Part shown: positions 1 through 8,139 of the stretch, piece after piece
Numbering within the stretch: the stretch's first letter is position 1
Layout: each line of letters opens with the position of its first letter
From: Candidatus Aenigmatarchaeota archaeon
GTDB lineage: Archaea > Aenigmatarchaeota > Aenigmatarchaeia > GW2011-AR5 > JACRAC01
DNA length: 37,553 nt
Assembly: GCA_016187395.1 (NCBI GenBank)
Contig: JACPJV010000031.1
Span: forward strand, 1 to 37,553
Direction: 5' to 3'
Program-made: the position numbers and the translations under genes
The notes under the pieces: model-generated
Database searches by the model: none
What the model was told of the DNA's origin: nothing
What the model saw: the letters and a program-made list of their open reading frames with translations, nothing else

Positions 1-1
1 G

Positions 2-430
2 CCTCAAAGAGGAAGGGAGGTTCTGGTGAAGGCTCACCCTACAAGAGAGAATGAAGGCGAGCTTAGAGCGGTATGTTCGGGCTTTGGAGAGGGTTTTGTT
101 GTAGTCAAGAAATATGACCCAAGGCGGGCTTTCATGGCATCAGATCTTGTTTTGACTCCATTTTCCACTGTCGCAACAGAGGCATTGTATTGCGGGAAGC
201 CTGTTATAAGTGTCCAACCAGGATTGGTTGGAGAGGACTTTCTTATAACCAATAAGCTGGGAGTAAATCCGGTTGTGTACAGAAAAGAGGATCTGAAACC
301 GGCTCTTGAAAGGGCTATGAACGATCCCGCCTATCAGGAGGAGATGGCAAGAATGCGGGAAGGGTTTGTTCCGGAGGGCAGGGCAACAGAGCGCGTCACA
401 AGGCTTGCTTACGAAATGCTCAATGCCTGA
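2..430 (+). CDS. Glycosyltransferase-like protein, C-terminal fragment
   Basis: The reading frame is open from the window edge, so the true start lies upstream. The visible ~142 residues show the C-terminal half of a GT-B-like fold: a strand followed by KAHPTREN, then SDLVLTPFSTVATEALYCGK, the nucleotide-sugar-side loop typical of DUF354, UDP-GlcNAc 2-epimerase-like and polysaccharide glycosyltransferases, then a helical tail. This suggests sugar transfer to a surface glycan or lipid, but substrate cannot be told from the tail. Its last 11 bases overlap the convergent phosphatase gene. An internal GTG at 26 could be misread as the start; the upstream codons continue the same protein style. 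Confidence 0.6.
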   Translation, partial: PQRGREVLVKAHPTRENEGELRAVCSGFGEGFVVVKKYDPRRAFMASDLVLTPFSTVATEALYCGKPVISVQPGLVGEDFLITNKLGVNPVVYRKEDLKPALERAMNDPAYQEEMARMREGFVPEGRATERVTRLAYEMLNA

Positions 431-983
431 TGAATTCGAAATTCTTCAGCCGGCCGTTTTCCACAACAAACCTGCCTATGAAACCCTGGTTTGTTGCGCA
501 TTCAGACATTTCTTTATGCAGAATTTCTGAGAGGACTATCCTCGTCGGACCTTCATGCGTAACAATGAGCACAGGACCTGTTTCTTTTCTTTCAAGCTCC
601 GTTATAAACGACAGTGCTCTATCCCTGATTTGATGAAGATTTTCGCCGCCTTGTGGAGCTTTATTTAGATCCCAAAAATCACCCAAGGCTTTTTCCACTT
701 CAGCAGCAGGCCTGCCGTTGCATACCCCGAAGTTTCTTTCTCTAAGTTTGCTGATATAAGAAACAGGCAAATGGAGAAAACTGTTTATTATTTCGGCTGT
801 CTGGGAAGCGCGTCCTAAATCGCTGCTGTAAATTATTTTTATGCCGCGATTTTGTAGAATCTTTCCTTTCTCTTCCGCGTCCTCCTTTCCCTTATCTGTC
901 AGGGGAGAATCCATATGTCCTTGGTGTATTTTCTTCAGGTTCCACTCAGTTTCGCCGTGGCGCACAAGGTAGCAGATAAGCAT
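420..983 (-). CDS. Histidine phosphatase family protein (phosphoglycerate mutase-like)
   Basis: 187 residues, the normal size for a single-domain histidine phosphatase. The N-terminal LVRHGETEWN carries the phospho-accepting histidine (R8-H9-G10); the SSDLGRASQTA segment has the conserved arginine near residue 58, the acid residue is near E82, and the second catalytic histidine is H143 in VTHEGPTR. It should hydrolyse a small phosphorylated metabolite in the cytoplasm; GpmB, CobC and RNase H-linked family members cannot be separated by sequence reading. The gene is convergent with the preceding glycosyltransferase and overlaps it by 11 bases. Confidence 0.85.
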   Translation of the reverse strand: MLICYLVRHGETEWNLKKIHQGHMDSPLTDKGKEDAEEKGKILQNRGIKIIYSSDLGRASQTAEIINSFLHLPVSYISKLRERNFGVCNGRPAAEVEKALGDFWDLNKAPQGGENLHQIRDRALSFITELERKETGPVLIVTHEGPTRIVLSEILHKEMSECATNQGFIGRFVVENGRLKNFEFIRH

Positions 984-1040
984 GGAAAATTATGGGACGA
1001 ATAAGTTAATAAGTTCAAATAATTTTTCAACGCTCATTAG

Positions 1041-1301
1041 ATGATGGCGGTGATTGGTTTCAGATTCGCATTATACATAAAAACGGACATGGTGCCTTAC
1101 AGACATCTAAGGAATGTCATCTATTTTCTTTTTCCGGATATTAGTGAAGAAAGAGCTCTTTTCAGAAGGAAAAGGCTGGCTGAAAGGTATGGCCTGCCCG
1201 AAGAACGCATAGAGGGGCACATAGAGATTTACAGCAGGTCGCGGTTTGATTCTGCCCAGAAGCGCGAAGGCAACGGGAGTAACTTATTTAAGCGCGGCTA
1301 A
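1041..1301 (+). CDS. Small hypothetical protein, basic
   Basis: 86 residues, not recognised. The first third is hydrophobic (VIGFRFALYIK), the middle is charged (SEERALFRRKRLAERYGLPEERIEGH) and may be helical. Two adjacent ATG codons at 1041 and 1044 are possible starts; no strong ribosome site is visible. The frame ends 45 bases before the next gene. It is kept because its composition resembles the neighbouring genes, but it has no supporting motif. Confidence 0.4.
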   Translation: MMAVIGFRFALYIKTDMVPYRHLRNVIYFLFPDISEERALFRRKRLAERYGLPEERIEGHIEIYSRSRFDSAQKREGNGSNLFKRG

Positions 1302-1346
1302 ATGGATCGGCAATAAATAGATTTATTACAAGTAATAGACGATCGA

Positions 1347-1610
1347 ATGGGTTACAGTTCAAATCTTCATGATCCCCGGGAATATCTGAGCCTTGCCAGA
1401 AGTGAAATAAGCGCTGCAGTTGTAGCAGGACTTTACACGGCAGGCTTTGGAATCGCAGCATATGGAGGATTCAGATCAAATCAACCAGCAGGCGCCTCTC
1501 TAGCCATGGTTTGTGCGTTGCCATTTGCTGCCATATCCTTATCCGCCCTTGGAGAGGCGTGCTGCCACGTCGGAAGTTTTGTAAGAGCGTACAGGTCCAG
1601 AGGTGTTTGA
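1347..1610 (+). CDS. Small membrane protein, hypothetical
   Basis: 87 residues with two likely membrane segments, roughly residues 22-42 (AAVVAGLYTAGFGIAAYGG) and 50-72 (SLAMVCALPFAAISLSALG). A TATA-like AATAAATAGATTT lies about 30 bases upstream, which fits a leaderless transcript beginning at this ATG. It ends just before the DUF84 gene start, so the two may be co-transcribed. Function is unknown; similar tiny membrane proteins occur inside the rRNA introns of this window. Confidence 0.55.
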   Translation: MGYSSNLHDPREYLSLARSEISAAVVAGLYTAGFGIAAYGGFRSNQPAGASLAMVCALPFAAISLSALGEACCHVGSFVRAYRSRGV

Positions 1611-1611
1611 A

Positions 1612-2292
1612 ATGGATGAAGTTCCTTCTTATAGGGAAGAGGATTATGCACAGATGACGTACGCCGATGAGGAAAAATCATCGGTAGAATCCCAGATAGC
1701 GGAGATAAAAGAAGATATGGGAAAAAACCTTGAGGCACCGAAGGAAGAAAAGAAACGCATAAAGGTTGCAGTTGGAAGCAGGAATCCGACTAAGGTTCAG
1801 GCGTGCCAGACTGTTTTTGGCCGCGCACTTGGAGATGCAGAGGTTATTTCTGTTGAAGTTGATAACAAAGTTTCACGCCAGCCGATGAGCGAAGCTGAGG
1901 CGGTTGAGGGGGCGATAAACCGTGCGAAAAATGCACAAAGGCAGACAGGCGCGGATTACGGCGTCGGGATGGAAGGGTGCATATACGAGACGACGAAAGG
2001 ATATTTCCTTACAGGGTGGTGCGCTGTTGTGGGTAGAAAAGGCAATCTAGGTCTCGGAAGCGGCGGGCATATAGAAGTTCCGCTCAATGCTGTGGATATG
2101 ATAATGCTGAAGAGAAAAGAACTCGGAGAGGCAATGGACGAGATTACAGGCGAGAAAAACATCAAGCAGCGCATGGGGACGATAGGCATATTAACAAAGC
2201 AGCACGACGACCGCGAGAGCTCGTGGGAGACGGCGCTCCTCTACGCGCTGGCGAAGATAATAAATCCGGAGATGTACGAGGTGGTTGTATGA
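1612..2292 (+). CDS. DUF84 / YjjX-type inosine-xanthosine triphosphatase
   Basis: The catalytic domain starts near residue 50 with VAVGSRNPTKVQA, the nucleotide-binding signature of the DUF84 (YjjX, non-canonical purine NTP phosphatase) family, followed by EVDNKVSRQPMSEAEAV, GADYGVGMEGC and the C-terminal GTIGILTKQ segment. The family removes ITP and XTP from the nucleotide pool. About 48 acidic or charged residues precede the domain, an extension not usual for the family. ATG 1612 is preferred over the GTG at 1603 because AGGTG at 1601-1605 sits at ribosome-site distance. The stop overlaps the ATG of the next gene. Confidence 0.85.
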   Translation: MDEVPSYREEDYAQMTYADEEKSSVESQIAEIKEDMGKNLEAPKEEKKRIKVAVGSRNPTKVQACQTVFGRALGDAEVISVEVDNKVSRQPMSEAEAVEGAINRAKNAQRQTGADYGVGMEGCIYETTKGYFLTGWCAVVGRKGNLGLGSGGHIEVPLNAVDMIMLKRKELGEAMDEITGEKNIKQRMGTIGILTKQHDDRESSWETALLYALAKIINPEMYEVVV

Positions 2293-2633
2293 GCAACGAA
2301 AGATTAATTGTAGAAGGTGTAAGGGCTAAATGGCGCCGTATAGGCGAATACATTGGACAAGTGTTTGATATGGGTACTGATCTCTGTAATTTATACAGAG
2401 ACTACATAATAGGAACTAGAGAAAGAGATTGGGATAATCACAGAAGAAGGGCAGATACCCATAACTTCTGGAGAGAAGTCCAATCCATTTTGCCCCCTTA
2501 CCTTCATTTTACAGAAGAAGAGATGAATCTGGTTGAAGGCGATGTTGCTGCAGCAGACCAGATGGCTATCGCATTGGGACGTTATCACCCTGAATTTTCA
2601 AGACTTGGCACTGAATTTCATGTGAGGAAATAG
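2289..2633 (+). CDS. Hypothetical protein in DUF84 operon
   Basis: 114 residues starting at an ATG that overlaps the preceding stop (ATGA), which is strong evidence for translational coupling. The protein is soluble and probably mostly helical, rich in R, W, Y and E, with an acidic middle (HFTEEEMNLVEGDVAAADQ). No family is recognised. Location suggests it works with, or is expressed together with, the nucleotide-sanitation enzyme. Confidence 0.6.
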   Translation: MSNERLIVEGVRAKWRRIGEYIGQVFDMGTDLCNLYRDYIIGTRERDWDNHRRRADTHNFWREVQSILPPYLHFTEEEMNLVEGDVAAADQMAIALGRYHPEFSRLGTEFHVRK

Positions 2634-2660
2634 AATGATAAGCGATTGATGTGAAATAAA

Positions 2661-3179
2661 TCATTTCTTCTTCCTGTCCCTTATCAGAAACTTTTCCGGG
2701 GTTTCGTCAAGGTCGGCAAACAGATCAGCCGCCTCCTTCAGCTTCGCAGACGTGCTTTTGCCAAAGGCAACCACTTCTACGCGGCAGCCGACAGCCCGCT
2801 TCAGGTGATCAACCAATGGCACGTAATCACCGTCGCCGCTCACGATGACGACGACATCAAGCTTAGGTCCAAGCTCAATTGCATCCACTGCCAGGCCGAC
2901 ATCCCAGTCGCCTTTCTTCTGGCCACCCGGGAATATCTGCAAGTCCTTTGACTTCACTTCCCAGTTTGCACTCCTCAATGCCTCGAAAAATTTCTCTTCG
3001 CCGAGCTCATCCGCTTTCACTACATATGCAATGGCACGGATAAGCTTGCGGCTGTTAAGAGATCTTTTCATAAGCTCAAAATAATTCACCTTTGCCTTGT
3101 ACAGATGCTTTGCTGAATAGTATAAGTTCTGCACGTCTACAAAGATTCCGACACGCTGGTTTTCGTAAGCCTGCTGCAT
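2661..3179 (-). CDS. NYN domain (LabA/DUF88-like) putative ribonuclease
   Basis: 172 residues, typical of single-domain NYN proteins of the PIN-like fold. GIFVDVQNLYYSAK supplies the first acid (D15) and Asn18; D92, D94 and D100 in GDWDVGLAVDAIEL and the SGDGDYVPLVDHLK motif (115-128) complete the expected metal-binding acid cluster. Family members cleave structured RNA. The C-terminus is basic (KFLIRDRKKK). It is convergent with the hypothetical gene ending at 2633 and has a divergent promoter-like box at 3200-3207 reading the other way. Confidence 0.85.
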   Translation of the reverse strand: MQQAYENQRVGIFVDVQNLYYSAKHLYKAKVNYFELMKRSLNSRKLIRAIAYVVKADELGEEKFFEALRSANWEVKSKDLQIFPGGQKKGDWDVGLAVDAIELGPKLDVVVIVSGDGDYVPLVDHLKRAVGCRVEVVAFGKSTSAKLKEAADLFADLDETPEKFLIRDRKKK

Positions 3180-3229
3180 GCAGATAAATAGAATTCCATG
3201 TATAAAAGCGGTTTGGAATCTTAACCGAT

Positions 3230-3372
3230 TGCGTTTACTTAAGGTATGGTAAATAGGAAGCCTCTGTGAAATCAGTGGGGCTTGAGAATAGGCTGTTTCA
3301 ATCCATGAAAGTTCCTTCTATCAAAGGAAACAGCCATTTCCTGAGGCGACATTTACAACATGCCTCCCTACT
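3230..3372 (+). ncRNA. Candidate structured RNA in 235-base intergenic region
   Basis: No reading frame covers 3180-3414. On the plus strand a TATA box (TATAAAAG, 3200-3207) is followed at the right distance by three consecutive potential hairpins: AAGCCTC/GGGGCTT (3258-3284), GGCTGTTTC/GAAACAGCC (3291-3299 with 3327-3335) and GAGGC/GCCTC (3343-3366), with an ACA near 3354. This resembles a small stable RNA such as an H/ACA-type or orphan ncRNA, but no family was recognised. A short GTTAAG/CTTAAC inverted repeat near 3394-3418 could end transcription on either strand. Confidence 0.35.
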
Positions 3373-3414
3373 TTCTTGCTCGGTTAAATCATACGTTAAG
3401 TTAATAAAACCATC

Positions 3415-3849
3415 TTAACTTGTTTCATCGTGGGTCCTGAATTCCGACCAGCCTACTTTCTTGTCGAGGACAGCCTTTTTTATTTCATTCTGGTTTTTTG
3501 TAAGATGCGAAGATCCGGACTTTACTTCGCAGAATACTATTTTGTTTATTTTGCCTGCGCTATTGCCATCGAATATAACAAGATCTACCGGATCGCCTAT
3601 CCATCTTACATCATGAGGATCGTAAGGAAATTTATCCAGAAAAGGAACGAGCTTTTCAAGTGTCTTGCCTGACAGAACGCGCCCACTCCGCGCAGCTGCA
3701 TCAGTGCGTATGCGCACTTCTTCTTTCTCAAGAAATTCCTTTACACGCTGTTCAAAGCTTCTTTGCAGTAAACGATTCTGAAACCAGAAATAAACGGCAA
3801 CGAAAATAAATATAATTGCAAATATTCCAAAGACAATCTCGAGCACCAT
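3415..3849 (-). CDS. Membrane-anchored Holliday junction resolvase-related protein
   Basis: 144 residues. Residues 3-23 form a single membrane anchor, followed by a charged coiled-coil-like stretch to about 55 and then a PD-(D/E)XK core: GDPVDLVIFDG (D86/D89) and FCEVKSG (E108, K110). This arrangement matches the archaeal and bacterial family annotated as Holliday junction resolvase-related (Endonuc_Holl). The reaction is presumed DNA cleavage near the membrane; no experimentally proven substrate is implied. It lies divergent from the secreted Cys-rich protein. Confidence 0.75.
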   Translation of the reverse strand: MVLEIVFGIFAIIFIFVAVYFWFQNRLLQRSFEQRVKEFLEKEEVRIRTDAAARSGRVLSGKTLEKLVPFLDKFPYDPHDVRWIGDPVDLVIFDGNSAGKINKIVFCEVKSGSSHLTKNQNEIKKAVLDKKVGWSEFRTHDETS

Positions 3850-3927
3850 GATAATGAATATGCAATTACTTATTTATTCCTTGCAGCACTATAATTATAA
3901 ATAGCCTGTAAAGGCAAATTGATTACG

Positions 3928-4584
3928 ATGAGGCGAATTTTTGCGAGCAAGGACTCGTTTGCGCCTGCTGCCGGTGTTATATTTCTACTTCTCATAGCAG
4001 TGCTGTTTGCCGTATACGCTGATACTTCTTTAAATCCGTCGGGGCTGCTTCATGGCGGAAGCAGTGCTCCAGAATGCAGTGATCACGTGGATAATGACGA
4101 TGATGGTTATACAGACTACAATTCAGATCCCGGATGCTCAAGCGCGACAGATGCAAGCGAGTATGGAAATAAATGTGACAACGGCATAAACGACGACAGG
4201 GACGGGCTTATAGACTATCCTGACGATCCTGGCTGCTCAAGCATCAAAGACCTGAACGAATATGCATCTCCTCTTGTGCACTGCGATAATGGAGTAGATG
4301 ACGACAAGGACGGAAAGATGGACTGGCCTGCAGATGAGCAATGTGAGAATGCAGAAGACAAGACAGAGGCAGACGATTCTTGCACAGACTCAGACCGAGG
4401 TAAAAGTTACAAAATCAAAGGGGCAATATACGGAATAAACAATGATACAAAATTCAACAGGACGGATTATTGCACAAATGCAACCCATTTGCAGGAATTC
4501 TTCTGCAGCGGAATGAAAACAAACCAGATAACCAGCAGGTGCAGATACGGATGCCTAAGCGGAGGATGCAAGACATCACGGTAG
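3928..4584 (+). CDS. Secreted or membrane-anchored acidic repeat protein (calcium-binding-like)
   Basis: A hydrophobic segment at residues 12-32 acts as signal or anchor, placing the rest outside the cell. Three repeats then follow of the form CxDxxDNDxDGxxDYxxDPGCSS (about residues 48-75, 79-108, 117-150), with alternating Asp like thrombospondin type-3 or EF-hand-like calcium loops and paired cysteines, then a Cys-rich C-terminal domain. ATG 3928 is chosen over TTG 3919 because the TATA-like ATAATTATAAATA at 3889-3902 places a leaderless start there. Such repeats are common in DPANN surface proteins; exact role unknown. Confidence 0.7.
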   Translation: MRRIFASKDSFAPAAGVIFLLLIAVLFAVYADTSLNPSGLLHGGSSAPECSDHVDNDDDGYTDYNSDPGCSSATDASEYGNKCDNGINDDRDGLIDYPDDPGCSSIKDLNEYASPLVHCDNGVDDDKDGKMDWPADEQCENAEDKTEADDSCTDSDRGKSYKIKGAIYGINNDTKFNRTDYCTNATHLQEFFCSGMKTNQITSRCRYGCLSGGCKTSR

Positions 4585-4585
4585 A

Positions 4586-5947
4586 CTATTTGTACGCATC
4601 TCTCTTCTTTTCATCACGCTTTGATGTGTAAACGCCTGCTTTACCAGCGTAGGCTTCGCCTGCATGGAATCCTGCATAAGCAGATCGCGAGAAGGCTGAG
4701 TAATCGCCGATACCAACGGCTTTTCCTTCATAACCACCTTTTTTGCCTTGTTCTTGCATAGCTGCACCGGTCTCAGGCTTCCACTGCAAGTTAAGATATT
4801 TTTGCCTGAACATTTCAAATTCATCAATCCATTTTATGAATTTTGGAGCAGACGGCGGCATGCCTGTCATGAATTTCCACAGGAGTTTAGGGTTTTTAGG
4901 GTCGCTGATGTCAAAGGCGTACATATGAGCGTCCCATGAGCCGACATAAAGGATATTCTCGGAAACAACAGGCGGCGATAAGACAGGACCTGCTGTCTGG
5001 AAGCGCCAGATGAGCGACCCATCCGCAGTATTCAGGGCATAGATGTTGCCGTCGTTGGAGCCTGTGTATAGAATGCCTTTATGAACAAACGGAGTGTCGT
5101 AAAGTATCCTGTCACCTGTCGCATATCTCCACATTTGTGTCGCATCTTTCATGGAAAATGAATATACATTGGAGTCGAAGGATGTTGCGAATATTTTTCC
5201 ATTTTCTATCGTCGGGGAACTTAATTTTGCCCCTACATCTTCTTTCCAAATGGTTTTTCCCTCGTCATTCACCAAATAAAGCCTGTTGTTCCAAGAACCG
5301 AAAGTTAATACGAAGTCACTGCACTCCACACCTTTGCGGCTTCTTACGTCTGCGATAAATCTGCCGTCAGGGCTTGCGAATGCTCCATTCGTTGGCCAAT
5401 GCTCCATGTTTACTTTCCATAAAACTTTGCCATCAGGCGCTATGCACTGATAGTTTCTTTCAACCCACGATCCTACAAAAACGTTGCCATTCACCACGTC
5501 AGGCGAGATGATGATGGGCTTGCCCATATAATGTTTCCACTTCAATGTTCCGCCGGAATCGAGGCAGTAAAGGTATCCGTCCATGGACGTCACAAATATT
5601 TTGTCCTCAAAGGCTGCCGGAGAGGTAAAGATAATATCATTTGTCCTGAATTCCCAGAGAAGGCTTCCTGTTTTTGCTTCCAGGGCGTAGACAAAACCGT
5701 CTGTCGAACATGCATAGAGAACGCCCTTGTCAACAACAGGAGAGGACAACCCAACCATACCCCGAGTGCGGAATTTCCAGTTTAGTTTTCCATTATTCTT
5801 GTTCAAGGAATATACATGGAAATCAGAGGAGCCGAAGCAGATGTCGTTGCCGTCAACAAAGGCGTAAGAGACAATACTTCCGCCAGGTTCAATTCCTTCC
5901 AGAAGCCTGAAAGGGTCTGGCTCTGCGATTTCGGAGATGTCAGCCAT
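4586..5947 (-). CDS. PQQ-like beta-propeller repeat protein
   Basis: 453 residues from ATG 5947. Repeated blades of about 40 residues read G-x-x-Y-x-x-S-x-D-x-x-x-Y-x-L-x-x-x-x-G-x-x-x-W-x-x-x-T, for example VDKGVLYACSTDGFVYALEA, VHKGILYTGSNDGNIYALN and VSENILYVGSWDAHMYAFD. This is the pyrroloquinoline-quinone-like propeller also seen in BamB. No signal peptide is seen, so it may be cytoplasmic, and nothing shows that PQQ is bound. The C-terminal 60 residues are Gly/Ala/Tyr-rich and basic. An upstream in-frame ATG at 6007 would overlap the divergent gene, so 5947 is preferred. Confidence 0.8.
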   Translation of the reverse strand: MADISEIAEPDPFRLLEGIEPGGSIVSYAFVDGNDICFGSSDFHVYSLNKNNGKLNWKFRTRGMVGLSSPVVDKGVLYACSTDGFVYALEAKTGSLLWEFRTNDIIFTSPAAFEDKIFVTSMDGYLYCLDSGGTLKWKHYMGKPIIISPDVVNGNVFVGSWVERNYQCIAPDGKVLWKVNMEHWPTNGAFASPDGRFIADVRSRKGVECSDFVLTFGSWNNRLYLVNDEGKTIWKEDVGAKLSSPTIENGKIFATSFDSNVYSFSMKDATQMWRYATGDRILYDTPFVHKGILYTGSNDGNIYALNTADGSLIWRFQTAGPVLSPPVVSENILYVGSWDAHMYAFDISDPKNPKLLWKFMTGMPPSAPKFIKWIDEFEMFRQKYLNLQWKPETGAAMQEQGKKGGYEGKAVGIGDYSAFSRSAYAGFHAGEAYAGKAGVYTSKRDEKKRDAYK

Positions 5948-6000
5948 AAAATAAAATGGCAAGAGCGGATTTAAGATTGAGCCTCTATATTGCTGATCAT

Positions 6001-6600
6001 ATGGCAAGAGCGATTCCAGGGCTTTTGATGGTAGACAGTTTTGATGTTACACCTGAAGTGACTTATGGCGCAGATGGGCGCGCAAGAATACTTCAAACGT
6101 ATTGCGTCTTTAATGGTGTATGCAGAATGGCTTCAGTTTATGAGATTCGAGACGACGGAACAATTACAGAATGGCACCAGGATCCTGAGCACGGCGACTG
6201 GCCAGAACCGGTGCCAATGAGCAGAGAGAGATTAAGCGATTTGAGAAGGTACAATTCAGGCACTGTGCATGTCGATGATGTGTTGGGTCGTTCCAAAGAA
6301 GAGGTCGAAAGAGTTTTTGCTAGAAAAAAGAGACCAGTCAAGCATATCGATTCACCAATGCCTGTAGAAGAGGAAAATCCGATAGAAGCGGCATTGTATT
6401 TGACGCATATCGGAGGCGAATGGGCAATACTTTCTCATCGACCAGAAAGGCCAAAAACATTCTATAAAGAATATAGATTTCCTGATCTTAGATACAGAGA
6501 AGCTGTTGGCCTTGCATTAACATTAGCTATGTCGCTGAAAGGTAAAGATCCCGACGAAGTCGACTTGCCAGAAAAATTACCATTCGACCCAGAGCAATAA
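6001..6600 (+). CDS. Hypothetical protein, 199 residues
   Basis: Soluble protein with no recognised family; it contains an acidic, Pro-rich middle and a C-terminal helix (YREAVGLALTLAMSLKG). Two possible starts share the sequence ATGGCAAGAGCG (5956 and 6001). The second is preferred because 5956 leaves only eight bases to the divergent propeller gene, whereas a TATA-like GGATTTAAGATT at 5967-5978 lies about 25 bases before 6001. The same AT-rich box read backwards could serve the divergent gene. Confidence 0.6.
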   Translation: MARAIPGLLMVDSFDVTPEVTYGADGRARILQTYCVFNGVCRMASVYEIRDDGTITEWHQDPEHGDWPEPVPMSRERLSDLRRYNSGTVHVDDVLGRSKEEVERVFARKKRPVKHIDSPMPVEEENPIEAALYLTHIGGEWAILSHRPERPKTFYKEYRFPDLRYREAVGLALTLAMSLKGKDPDEVDLPEKLPFDPEQ

Positions 6601-6624
6601 TTACATTCTCCCGCGTTCACAAAG

Positions 6625-6633
6625 CTTATATAG
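6625..6633 (+). promoter_or_regulatory. Probable rRNA (16S) promoter TATA box
   Basis: CTTATATAG lies in the gap after the hypothetical gene and about 310 bases before the 16S 5' end. It matches archaeal box A and is the only good box upstream of the leader structures. Confidence 0.5.
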
Positions 6634-6654
6634 TTTATTAAGGGTATACAATGG

Positions 6655-6943
6655 TTCGCAGGGTAGAGTATTTCTATGATCCTGCTGGCCTGTAAGCGAA
6701 GCTTATGGGTGAATTTTTGTGATGCCTAAATGCGCGAGCTATGGGTATCTATCGAGAGCTCTTCGGAGCGATGAAGGCCGTAGCAACCGGCGTGACTAGA
6801 AGTATAAGCCTTCGGCTTGCTATGATCAGTCGCGTGACCAGCTACGGCCAAATATGAGCGCCTTATCTCATGATAAGGCATGATAGAGGTATGAGTGACG
6901 AATCGCAGGGACAATAATTAAACCAATAGTGCATAAACCCGCA
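6655..6943 (+). other. 16S rRNA leader with processing-stem arm
   Basis: This non-coding stretch has a long hairpin closed by GGCCGTAGC (6776-6784) and GCTACGGCC (6841-6849), with inner stems CGTGACT/AGTCGCG and AAGCC/GGCTT. After it comes GATAGAGGTATGAGT (6882-6896), complementary to the trailer segments at 10015-10026 (12 bp, no mismatch) and 10772-10786 (15 bp with one G-U pair). It is therefore the 5' arm of the pre-16S processing stem that archaea cut at a bulge-helix-bulge. Confidence 0.65.
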
Positions 6944-7648
6944 AATTCTGGTTGATCCTGCCGGAGGTCACTGCTATCAGGGTTCGGCTTAGCCATGCGA
7001 GTCATTGTTGCAAGACAAGGCGTACTGCTCAGTAACACGTAGCTAACATGCCGTTTCGAGGGGGATAATCCCGGGAAACTGGGAATAATACACCATAGGC
7101 GAGGGATGCTGGAACTGCGCCCTTGCTGAAAGCCAGAGATGAATGGAGCGATGCAAAGCATCGCTCAAGTCGATTCTGGCACGAAACGATTGGGCTGCGG
7201 CGGATTAGGCTGTTGTTGAGGTAAAAGCCCAACAAACCGATAATCCGTACGGGTCATGAGAGTGATAGCCCGGAGATGGCTTCTGAGACATGAAGCCAGG
7301 CCTTACGAGGCGCAACAGGCGCGAAACCTTCCCAATGCGCGAAAGCGTGAGGAGGGAACCCTGAGTGATGCAGGTTTTCCTGCATCTTTTGCTTACTGCA
7401 AAATGCATTCCGGTGCTTCGCACCGGAGGTTTGTTTAGGTAGGCGAATAAGGGGTGGGCAAGACGGGTGCCAGCCGCCACGGTAATACCCGCGCCCCAAG
7501 TGGTGACCACGATTATTTGGCCTAAAGCACGCGTAGCCGGGCCGGCGGGTCTCTGGTGAAATCTGGCAGCGAACTGTCAGAATGGCCAGGGAAACTACCG
7601 GCCTAGGGACCGGGAGAGGTCTGGGGTACGTTGGAGGTAGGGGTAAAA

Positions 7649-7748
7649 CGAGCCTCTTTCTTTTATAAAAAGAAAGACCCTCGGGAGAAAGAAAACTTTG
7701 CGAGCTTTGCCCGCATGTTATTAATAGAACGGAAAGAAGGCTCTTACA
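7649..7748 (+). other. 16S intron near E. coli position 693
   Basis: About 100 bases between GGTAAAA and TTCCTTTAATCTCC, which are contiguous in ordinary 16S. Ends are complementary (GAGCCTCTTTC with GAAAGAAGGCTC). It shares sequence with the insert at 20478-20606: a T-rich/A-rich stem, the core GACCCTCGGGAGAAAGAAAA, and a TTGCG...CGCAT hairpin. No reading frame. Confidence 0.75.
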
Positions 7749-7847
7749 TTCCTTTAATCTCCAACGGACCACCTGTGGCGAAGGCGCCAGACTAGAACGG
7801 ATCCGACGGTGAGGCGTGAAAGCTAGGGGAGCGATTGGGATTAGATA

Positions 7848-7954
7848 AGCTTTTTCTTTTAAGGGCGAATGGACGTTTTCCTGCAGGAAAACGTCAGTTT
7901 GTTCGCGAAAAACCTTGGAATAAGAAATATTGTATAAAGAAAAAGTTCTAAACA
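7848..7954 (+). other. 16S intron in the 790 loop (near E. coli 794)
   Basis: About 107 bases between ATTAGATA and CCCCAGTAGTCC in the universally conserved 790 loop. The ends AGCTTTTTCTTTT and AAAGAAAAAGTT pair. It holds one copy of the recurrent hairpin module (7863-7906) followed by AAAAACCTTGGAATAAGAA, a variant of the second shared core. No reading frame. Confidence 0.8.
7863..7906 (+). repeat. Recurrent rRNA-insert hairpin module, copy 1
   Basis: GCGAATG (7865-7871), perfect 10-bp stem GACGTTTTCC/GGAAAACGTC with TGCA loop, then AGTTTG and TTCGC closing with GCGAA. The unpaired GAATG/AGTTTG pair of strands flanking a variable stem is what recurs at 9611, 15434 and 20498. Confidence 0.7.
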
Positions 7955-8054
7955 CCCCAGTAGTCCTAGCTGTAAACGATGCCCGCTCGGTGTTGCAAGA
8001 CCTTAGGGGTTCTGTAGCGCCTCAGCGAAGGCGTTAAGCGGGCCGCCTGGGGAG

Positions 8055-8120
8055 AGAGAAGTCGCAGCGATAAGCTTTATACACTTCACTGTGTAAACCA
8101 TGTTGTGGCATTTCCCCGAA
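8055..8120 (+). other. 16S insert near E. coli 880
   Basis: About 66 bases between CCTGGGGAG and TACGATCGCAAGG, which are normally adjacent. It contains a TTTATACACTT/GTGTAAA hairpin and no reading frame. Only 19 bases of 16S exon separate it from the next intron. Confidence 0.7.
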
Positions 8121-8139
8121 TACGATCGCAAGGTTGAAA

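Noticed and set aside
3258-3366. CRISPR array or tandem repeat
   Set aside because: The hairpins differ from each other and there are no regularly spaced direct repeats; no cas genes are in the window.
7371-7436. A further intron in 16S (TGATGCAGG...CCTGCATC and CCGGTGCTTCGCACCGG)
   Set aside because: It matches the position of the variable helix 17 of archaeal 16S, so it is read as normal length variation.
7254-7955. Minus-strand frame of 233 codons inside 16S
   Set aside because: Covers conserved 16S sequence; its codons are rRNA read backwards, without family features.
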